Source: Pelagophyceae sp. CCMP2097 | Lineage: Eukaryota; Sar; Pelagophyceae | Length of the DNA: 26,206 nt | Direction: 5' to 3' | NCBI GenBank assembly: GCA_026770575.1 | Contig: MU657732.1 | Coordinates: 4,582 to 30,787, forward strand | Shown: piece by piece, positions 19,309 through 26,206 of the stretch | Position numbering within the stretch: the stretch's first letter is position 1 | Layout: every line of letters begins with the position of its first letter | Translations under genes and position numbers: made by a program | Notes under the pieces: model-generated | Database searches by the model: none | Seen by the model: the letters and a program-made list of their open reading frames with translations, nothing else | Told to the model about the DNA's origin: nothing

Positions 19309-19970
19309 AGCGAAACGCGGTATTTTAGGCATTTTTGTGAGTACTTTTAGAGTATTTAAGGGTATTTCCACGGTATGAGGCTGTGTACAAGATCGACTTG
19401 CGGTTTGGTTGCTACGAGAAGACATAAGGACTCGATGCTGAGAGCACTGCACCAGATCGAAGGTAGCGAGGCGCTCTAAGACTCCAAACATCGGAAATAC
19501 CTCGACGTCCCTGCCTGCGCGTCGTCGCCGCGCGTCCTCTTCGGGCGCGCCGTGCGCCGACAAAGGCCACAGAGGCCCCAGCAGGTTCGGCGCGATGCCC
19601 GGGCCGTCCACGTCCGACCTCGCGACCGGGATAGCCTCGATTCGGCTCGAGATGTTTCCCTCGAAAGACGTGCGCGCCCGTCTCTGAAGAGCTCGGCCAC
19701 CGAGAGCGGCCCGGGCCGGCCCGGCCGCCTCCAGGGGCCCACCGGCGGTTGCCCACGAGCCAAAAGCGTCGATAAAAGAGGCCGAACACGCCGAACACGC
19801 CGAGCTGAAATCGCGCACTTCGGCGGCTATACCGTCAAACGACCCTCTCAGAACCCCGCTCCTGCTTCAGGCTGGTAGAGGGCGCCAAAGGCTTTCGAAC
19901 TCCCCCCTTGCGGGCCGAATCCGGCGCGTGTGTCGGGATATCTGTCCAAAGGCCCCATCCCGGTACCGTG
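19309..19970 (+). repeat. Dispersed repeat, copy C
   Basis: This is a full-length counterpart of copy B: GCGGTATTTTAGG at the start, the same central blocks, and GGTACCGTGATG at the end. The minus-strand frame starting MRDFSSACSACSASFID is open for 179 codons and is readable in copies A and B as well. Confidence 0.85.
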
Positions 19971-21110
19971 ATGAGTCCGATCTTCGCTTAAGAGCGTTTT
20001 TTAAAGGAGGTCGTCCGCCTGGGCTTTTGCCTCCTCCTCCCAGGAGCTACCTCGATGGAGTCTCTTGGGGTAAACACGGCGCTGCGAGACGAATGGCGGC
20101 CTCCGACTTTTAAACGGACCGCTCCTTCGGGTCAAAGTTAGCCCAGTCGAAATAAGATCATCCCACAAACACGTTAAGTTTTTTTAAGCCGCTGAAGGCG
20201 CCTCTGGTGTTTTAATTGAGTTTTTATTACCTTTTCAATCAAGTCCAAGTTATCAACCAAAAGGACGATACTTTTTAGCGAACGTTTATCGAGCGGAAGG
20301 TGTTCCCCTCAAGCTCCTGCGAGATCCTGAAAGGATGACTTGGGGGGGCTGCCCCCCCAGGTCAACGCCCAGGGATCTCGCAGGTGCTTGAGGGGAAGGG
20401 GAACACCTTCCGCTCGATACGTCATTCGCCCAAATATTTGCGAACTGAACTTCAGTTGACGTCTGATCGAATTTGGACTGAGCCGCCGTTTCGCAGAACC
20501 GTCGTCGCGGAACAATTTTGGCGATTCATACACCTTCGCTGGCGCGTATAGGACGCCTCGAGGTGCCCTGCGTCGACCTGCGAAGGAAGCTCCCGATTCG
20601 GGCTTCATTGCCGACAATGGAAGACGCCCAACTGGGGGTCCAGGGCTCTGTTTTTACCATTTAATTTTTTTTTGAATTGATGCGGTCCTTCTTCCTTTGC
20701 CCGTAACTCGGCTCGTGCCCTAAATCCACCAATATTGCATGCTTTGTTTATCGCTTTTGAAACTGAGATTTTTTGATCTTGCAGCTCACGGGAATCGCAC
20801 TTTAGAGGATGCAATATGGTGGATTTCGCACCATAGTGTCCATTGGACGTCCCGACCCCAGCGCCGGTCTCACTTCCCCTTTTTGATGGACGTTCGCTGA
20901 ACTTGGAAATCCGTGTCGCTAAAATGTGGTCGCACGGATATTCACAGGCATCAGTGCCACCGGCCTCGGACCGGCGCAGCCCTCTTCTTGTGCCCGACAT
21001 TGGCCTCGTGCCCGTAACCATAAACATTACATGCTTTGTGTATCGTTTTTGAAACTGAGATTTATCTCATCTTGCAGCTCACGGAAATCGTACTTAGAGG
21101 ATGTAATTGA
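19971..21110. other. Spacer with a foldback and a direct repeat
   Basis: No gene is recognised. It contains the 20288-20418 foldback and a diverged direct repeat of roughly 75-90 bp (about 20744-20818 and 21028-21103, sharing CTTGCAGCTCACGG and TTTTGAAACTGAGATTT). A minus-strand frame at 20309-20617 covers the foldback and is not convincing. Confidence 0.5.
20288..20418. repeat. Foldback element with nested GC palindrome
   Basis: ATCGAGCGGAAGGTGTTCCC at 20288 pairs with its complement ending at 20418, and CTGCGAGATCC pairs further in. One arm lacks about six bases. The centre carries the nested palindrome GGGGGGGCTGCCCCCCC near 20342-20358. The size and form are those of a small foldback or MITE. 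Confidence 0.85.
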
Positions 21111-21372
21111 TGACCCGAAGGGTCCTTGCCGTTTAATCAACGTCAGTTTACGGCAAGGGCCCTTCGGGTCCTTTGATTGAAGGATAACCAGGGGCAATTT
21201 TGTCTGTCCGTCTGTATGTCTGTCTGTCTGTCGCCGGGTCAATCCGTGAGGTTCCACCTTTGGGGAGGAGAGGGCAGCAACTCGACCGATTCAGCGATTG
21301 GTGTTTGATGCGATCGCTAAAATTGGGAATGGAGGTCGAGCAGGAGCCTCATTGAAATCATCATACAAGAAG
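21111..21372 (-). repeat. Right arm of the long inverted repeat (partner 1-264)
   Basis: It is the reverse complement of 1-264 with scattered differences. It contains the inner hairpin (21111-21171) and an expanded TGTC/GTCT microsatellite (about 21200-21232). Just outside, GGTTCGAATCT near 21388 matches a tRNA-type box B, so a SINE-like fragment may abut the arm. Confidence 0.85.
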
Positions 21373-22656
21373 AAGGTGGTCAGAGGTTCGAATCTGGTCG
21401 GCCGCAAAAAAATTAGAGATTAATCCATTTGGCGATGGCGAAGCTGCTGGAGTTAGTCCAAGCCATCGTGTCACCGTACCGAGCCAACGGAATTTAAAGA
21501 GGGAGGTTTCCGCCTGCGCTAGAAAACCCGCATCCCAGCGTCATGGTTACGCTCAAACTTGCGTCTTGCACATTTTCGCCTAGGAAAGCTTTCCTATTGG
21601 TTGACTGCCCCGTGGACGAGCAACGCCAGGCGCGCGCCGCTGCAGCGTCGCGACGGCGCGGCGCCGCCGCGCGTCGGCCGCGCACGAACGCCGTGATTCG
21701 CACGGATCCGTGGCTTTAAGAGCGTCGCGGCGAACGCGCCGTTGGGAACACAGTGCCCCAACGGAAACGGAGGCCAAGAGGCCGCCGCTCGCGCCCACGG
21801 CGATGCCCGAGGCGACGCCCGCGGCGCCATAGGCCCTTCTTCGAGAACCTGAGCCTCTTCTTCCGCGTCGAGATCGAGTCCCTTTCAAGTCCCTCCACGG
21901 AACCTGCACAGCTTTACGCATTCCGCCCGGGTTGACGCGCCGCCGCCGACGTGCCCGGGCCGATCGCTCGACATAGCCATCGGGGCCGTCCCTCTGCATG
22001 ATCCTCGAGGGGTCCCCTCGAGACGGTCCCGAGTCGGCCCCTCGAGAAGGCCCATCGAGACGGGCCACCGAGAAGGGCCCTCGAGACAGCTCTCTATACA
22101 GTCCCTCTCGAGGGCCCCTCTTCGAGGGCCTCAAAGGGCCCCTCTTCGAGGGACCCTCTAGGATGGCCTTTTCACGGTCCCTCTTTGGGCACGGGCGCGT
22201 CCTCGGCGCTTCCTTCGACACTATCCATTGGGAAAAGGGCCCTTACATTGCATCCAAAGTCGGCCGGGAGCGGTAGGCTTAAGCAGGTGCTACGATGCCC
22301 GATGCGCACCTAGACCGACAACGTTATTGTTGACGATCGGCCTTTCAAGCGTGGCTAACGTTCTCCGCCCTCATAGCAGCGCGGCCGGAAGTGCCCCTGC
22401 GTCGGTGCAAGCTTGATAGACAGGCCGGAGGCAAGGTTTTCCCACTCGATGGCCCGAGTTTGCACACACAAAGTGGCGCTCCTCAAAGCAGTGCAGTCCC
22501 GGTCTGTTGGTCAAGTACGCAACAGATCGGGGCTCAATGGGAAGTGCCGCGTTGTGTGTGGAAACTTTGTCTCCCGTGTTGGGACGCAGTTGGGCCACCC
22601 TATAGGCACCACTTCCACTGATGGAAAGGCGCTGCCCGCCGCGCCAGAGCCTGTGA
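21373..22656. other. Spacer with GC-rich low-complexity DNA
   Basis: At about 21995-22165 short CCCTCGAGA/GGGCCC units of roughly 11-15 bp are repeated in both orientations. The minus-strand frame 21580-22221 passes through this and gives Arg/Gly/Ser-rich low complexity with one hydrophobic stretch, so I do not call it a gene. The part 22230-22656 precedes the recombinase frame. It may hold the lost recombinase N terminus or element leader, but no frame there is recognisable. Confidence 0.45.
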
Positions 22657-23181
22657 ATGCACCGCGGCCGCGTCAATTCCGAAGTCGACAAGCAGGCGCC
22701 GGGCGGCATCTCCGTGCGGCTCGACATGCCGCCCTCGAAGACGGACACGACAGGCGAGAAGGGCTTCATCAAATACCTGCCCGTCGATTCCCACCCCGAG
22801 TCGGTCTCGGGTGGCAAGGCGATCTGCGACGTGCTGAAGTACGAGGCAGAGCAGGAGGCCGACGAGACGCTCCCGCTCTTCCTCGATCCCGCAACGGGCA
22901 AGCAGGTGACGTACCAGTATGCTACAACTGAACTCAAACGCCTCCTCCACGAGGCCGGCTTCCCCGAACTGGCGTCGGGCTCCCACAGCCTTCGCATCGG
23001 CGGCGCGACGACGGCGGCCAACGTGTCTACCGACGTCGTCGCCGGCTTCGTGGGCTGCTGGTCCAGCGACGCCAAGTACGGCTACTTCTGGGCCATGCGA
23101 GGCCGCATCGGCCGCGTCTCCGTCGAAATGGGCCGTGCAGCCGCCGACGAGGCGACGCACCGCCACTGCCTGACCCGCTAG
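22657..23181 (+). CDS. Tyrosine recombinase, catalytic C-terminal part
   Basis: This enzyme would integrate the circular DNA copy of the retroelement by site-specific recombination. Seen in the 174 codons: the beta-hairpin Lys region PPSKTDTTGEKG (residues ~25-36); the box II signature SHSLRIGGATTAA (~109-121), giving His-x2-Arg; and GCWSSDAKYGYFW (~134-146), giving the Trp at the second-His position and candidate nucleophile Tyr. The box I Arg expected N-terminal to the Lys is missing. An in-frame TGA directly precedes the ATG at 22657, so the protein is 5'-truncated, or an upstream exon lies in another frame. It is oriented opposite to the RT. Confidence 0.75.
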   Translation: MHRGRVNSEVDKQAPGGISVRLDMPPSKTDTTGEKGFIKYLPVDSHPESVSGGKAICDVLKYEAEQEADETLPLFLDPATGKQVTYQYATTELKRLLHEAGFPELASGSHSLRIGGATTAANVSTDVVAGFVGCWSSDAKYGYFWAMRGRIGRVSVEMGRAAADEATHRHCLTR

Positions 23182-23898
23182 TAATCAGCGCCACAACTCG
23201 GGCCCGAGGAACTTGATATCTCCGAGGTCGACGAAGTCGAAACGAGCGTGGGCTTAGTAATGGGGTTTAAAGAAATCTTTTTTAAATTCGCGCGAAAGTA
23301 CAAGGGGGATCGGTTATAACCCCAAAGACTTACTGCCAACTGCAGTTTTCGTCGGGGGCTGTTTTGCTTCTGTTGGGGGTGGTAGGGGACGTCGCGCTGA
23401 GTCCCACGATGCCCGGTCCCGCAAAAATCTTCTGTTAAAAACGCTCAAACTGAAAATAAAAACGTCAGTTTTGGCTCGTCTGAAGCGCCATTCGCGGCAA
23501 TCGTGCGGGACCGGTCATATACCACCCCAGTACGTATGGACCCGCCCCGTCACGTAGCCAGAATTTCGATCCGTGCGGTCCTGCAGTTGGCAGCCGGGCC
23601 CGAACCTTTCCGATAGAGGAGGCAAAATCAAGTCAAAATCAAGGTAAGGAAGCAAATTAAGATTTTATCAAGTCCAAAATATTGGGGGAAGCGCTTGTTC
23701 ACGCCCTTGCAAGGCGCCCTTCTCGAGGCTGATCATTTCACGGACACCCCAGGGGACAGGGAAGCCCATAGCGATCACGCACACCCCCGTAGGCGGCCTC
23801 TGGGAGCCACAACTTTGCGTCACTTGAGACTGGCTTTATCGCCGATGCCCCTTGTAGATTAGATTAAAAGGTGATTTTGACCGGAAATCAATGCCAAG
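23182..23898. other. Intergenic region between the convergent recombinase and RT genes
   Basis: No gene. It contains the nested inverted repeat described separately, and a short AAAATCAAG direct repeat (about 23622-23645). Any terminators for both genes would have to lie here. Confidence 0.6.
23333..23593. repeat. 261-nt nested inverted repeat between convergent genes
   Basis: Four arm pairs lie in properly nested order: CTGCCAACTGCAG (23333-23345 with 23581-23593, perfect 13 bp); GGGGTGGTA (23376-23384 with 23520-23528); CCGGTCCCGCA (23413-23423 with 23504-23514, perfect 11 bp); and AAACTGA (23447-23453 with 23465-23471). Their centres all fall at about 23452-23464. This is consistent with a long imperfect stem-loop, possibly a two-way 3' end signal or a structure used in copying the element. 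Confidence 0.75.
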
Positions 23899-26206
23899 TC
23901 ACCGCCGCCGAGCAGCGTCGCACACGCGCTTCTCCCAGACCGCCCACTCCGCGGGGGCGGCGTGCTCGCGCGGGTCCTTGCCGACCTTGCGCAAAAAGGC
24001 CGCAGCCTCTAAAGGATCACCCCTTGAGAGGCGGCCCACGACCGGGTTCCTTTCGCCAGCAATGTGGACGAAAAGGACGCGGACGCCGTGGCGCCGCTCG
24101 ACTGCCCGCAGATCGTCGAGCGCCGCCGCCATCGGTGCCGACGATGCGCGTTCCGTCAGGACGACGTCGCACGCCGAGGTGTTGTCACACCGGACCACGA
24201 ACTGTCGCGACCGTGCGACGACGCCCGGCAGCCACCGGCAAACGGCGTCGGCCACGTACGCGCCGGTCATGAGCTCGAGCGGCGAAATCGACACGTCGAC
24301 CGCCGCGACGGCATCGAGCGTATCGCGCTGCCATTTGCCGTAGAAGACGCGGGCCTCGTCGCCGTCGGAAACGACGACCCCGTAACCCGTCGTGGTCGAG
24401 GCGTCGCCATGAGCGCCGTACTCCGGCGGGTACAGGTAAACCGGGTAAACGAAAAGAGGCACGCCGCGAGCGTCGTCGAGGACGGTGACGATGCGCTGCA
24501 CGTCGTCGGCAAAGTCGCTTCCAATCCTGCACCGCCCGCCCACGCCCGCGATGGGCTGCAAGCACCGGTGCGCCGAGTTGTTGCAACCTCGGTCGTCGGC
24601 AAAGCGCGAGCTAAACTCGTGAAGGCCGACGAACTGCTCGAGGCGGTCGTAGTCGACGAAACGGCCCCGGTTCTCCTCGACCCACACCGCCGCCTCAACG
24701 TATGCCGCGCGCAAAGCGGGCCGCGGCCGCAACGACTCGCTAATGACGTCGCATTCGGCGCCGATGCTCACGAACCGCGACGAGAACGGGGGCGTTTTGT
24801 CCGAAACACCGACGAGCAGCGACCGGATGATCTCTGGAATCCGCCGCTCGACCAGCGTTGCAAGGTCGTCGTGGGCAACTGCGCATAATATGTCGTCCTG
24901 AAGCGAGTCCATAAAGTATAACCGAGCTTGCACGTAATCGCCGCCGAAGGCGACGAGGCGGTCAGCCTGCCAGGCCCGCAGCCCGTCCCAGTCGGCCCCC
25001 GTCTGCGCCGCCACGAACTCTGCGATCTCGGAGTCGAGCCGTCGTTCGCACGCGGCGACGAGCAGAAACGTCACGCGCTGCGCCACGTTGGCCGACGATT
25101 TTTTTGCCCATTTGCATGAACACGTCGAGGTAGTATAGGCCGCGCCAGTTGAGACACTGCTTGGTCCACTCCGTCGAAGCGACGGCCATCTGCCGGAACC
25201 ACTTCGAAAGATCGATAACGCCGCCGCGCATACCCACGCCGGCCCGCCGGCACGCCGTGCCGAGAATCGCCGCCGCCTCGGCATTGACCTCGACCGTCGA
25301 CCACTCGATCGGCGGGATCGCCCCAACGTCCGTGTTGGCATTCGACGCGAGGAGGCGCAAAACGCCATCACTGTCACGAGCAAAGGCCCACGGCGTGCCC
25401 TCTTTGGGCCACGAGGCGTCGACGAGGTTCCGCGAAGAGCCGTCCGGTTCGTCGGCCGTGGCCGGCTTGCGCCGGCTACCACCCGGACGGACCAACGCCG
25501 GAAACACGTGCGGGAAGTAGCGCCCCGGTAGCGTCCAGCCCAAGCCCACTTCCTTCGCCAGCGTCTTCTCGTAAAGCACGGCCATCCCGTCGTTGACCGT
25601 CGGCAGGTGATTTGGCGCAAAGGTCGAAACGCCGCGCGGCGTCTTGTCCGAATAATCGGAAACGCCCCACGTCATAAAGGACTGAAGCTCCGCATCACAC
25701 CAGCCGAGCAGCTGCATCTCCTCCAAGATGGCCCGGTTGTGCGGAAGATCGAGGCCGACCGGTCGTGGAACGAGGACGTGCGGCTTACCCACCGCGTCGA
25801 TCAAAAAAGTAAATCCGGCCCGGATCACTTCCTGAGCGAGCGGCGTCATGTCGTCGATCATCAGGTGCCGCTCGACGCGCCCGCGGCGCCGCCGTTCCAT
25901 GCCGGTGCCGCCGCCGCGCATAGCAGCCTCGACCGCCGCGTCCTCGTCGCGGCCGGCGCGCTCGACGGCCATGTGCCAGCGTACGAGGGCCCCGTCGCGC
26001 CGGACAGCGACACGAGAGCCGACGCCGAGTACGTGATCCTCGCCCAGCTCCTTACAGAGGCGCCGCGCGGGCACGCGGAGCGAGGCATCGCCCGAGTCGT
26101 ACTGGACGTCATACTCGCCGTGGCGCGTGTGGCAAACAGTGATAACGCCATAGTGTACTCGCGGCGTGTCGTCGACGAGACCCGTCCAGTCGCAGAGCTC
26201 CTCCTC
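23899..26206 (-). pseudogene. Reverse transcriptase/RNase H polyprotein of a DIRS-like element (N terminus beyond window)
   Basis: The minus-strand frame is open from the window edge to about 25100 and then continues in a second frame to TGA at 23899. In order: a Tudor/SH3-like segment (26206 to about 26010); RT motifs with DGSSRNLVDASWP (about 25400-25445), GVIDLSKWFRQM (about 25190-25225) and CLNWRGLYYLDVFMQMGKK; a catalytic-box candidate LQDDIL (about 24890-24905) where YxDD is usual; then a DIRS-type RNase H with ELM, RCDNTSACD (about 24170-24195) and HIAGERNPVVGRLSR (about 24040-24065). The last RNase H Asp (ADxLSR in relatives) is Gly here. The frame changes by one base at a run of seven A (25098-25104). 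No methyltransferase-like domain is seen in the window. Confidence 0.75.
26010..26206 (-). other. Tudor/SH3-like segment at the N-terminal side of the RT polyprotein
   Basis: The minus-strand frame gives YGVITVCHTRHGEYDVQYD then SGDASLRVPARRLC. This follows the common Tudor-like pattern G-x-I-x-x-V-(x)n-G-x-YDV-x-Y-(D)-x-GD-x-(x)n-V-x-x-x-x-(I/L). A second partial start of the same motif (VGSRVAVRRDGALVRW) lies directly after it. Tudor-like barrels bind methylated residues or nucleic acid; chromatin targeting is only an inference. The similarity is by eye and the domain is partly outside the window. Confidence 0.45.

Larger units (their letters stand above)
22657..26206. mobile_element. Tyrosine-recombinase retrotransposon (DIRS/PAT/Kangaroo-like), partial
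   Basis: A tyrosine recombinase on the plus strand (22657-23181) and a reverse transcriptase plus RNase H polyprotein on the minus strand (26206-23899) converge, separated by about 700 bp. Reverse transcriptase with tyrosine recombinase, rather than a DDE integrase, defines the DIRS order. To my knowledge a recombinase gene inverted relative to the RT is described for the Volvox Kangaroo element, which this layout resembles. The element runs off the right edge, so its split direct repeats cannot be examined. The recombinase is N-terminally short and the RT frame is broken once, so this copy is probably inactive. Confidence 0.7.

Noticed and set aside
21373..21420. Possible tRNA gene beside the right inverted-repeat arm
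   Set aside because: Only a box-B-like string is present and the T-stem pairing is poor.
21580..22221. 213-codon minus-strand gene with a possible membrane segment
   Set aside because: Most of it is translation of the short GC-rich repeats; the hydrophobic stretch alone is not enough.

Overview
The window looks like transposon-rich nuclear DNA of a eukaryote, probably an alga or another protist. The coding stretches are very GC-rich and lie in patchier, more AT-rich spacer DNA. I see no bacterial-style operons, ribosome binding sites, rRNA or tRNA genes. The species cannot be named from the sequence alone. Nearly everything recognisable is mobile-element sequence, most of it broken.

Layout: (1) 1-264 is one arm of a long inverted repeat whose other arm is 21111-21372; about 21 kb lies between them. 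(2) 265-3960 holds AT-rich palindromes, small foldback or MITE-like elements and a possible truncated gene with a signal-peptide-like start. (3) A repeat of up to about 650 bp occurs three times in the same orientation (about 3955-4464, 16832-17482, 19309-19970). (4) 4731-5440 on the minus strand is the 3' end of a LINE-type retrotransposon. (5) 5456-5912 contains two blocks of 42-bp tandem repeats, each followed by a tRNA-type box B and a T-run. (6) 5931-16830 on the plus strand is a decayed Helitron-type (Rep/helicase) polyprotein gene. (7) 17577-17828 has a perfect 44-bp inverted repeat and a cluster of ACTCGG motifs. (8) 22657-26206 is a tyrosine-recombinase retrotransposon: a recombinase gene on the plus strand faces a reverse transcriptase/RNase H gene on the minus strand.

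The most notable object is the Helitron-type gene. Reading through its breaks, the domain order is: ubiquitin-specific protease (USP, peptidase C19) with Cys, His and Asp all recognisable; two Myb/SANT repeats; a Cys-rich region resembling the DUF6570-type module of Helitron proteins; the HUH and double-tyrosine Rep nuclease; and a PIF1-type helicase. OTU-type cysteine proteases are known in some Helitron relatives, but I do not know of a USP-type deubiquitinase in this position. At least six in-frame stops (all three stop codons) and several frameshifts show that this copy is dead as a single protein, though the domains are still easy to read.

The second object, the DIRS/PAT-like element, has its recombinase and reverse transcriptase genes converging on a 261-nt nested inverted repeat. 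Its polyprotein starts, at the window edge, with a Tudor/SH3-like segment.
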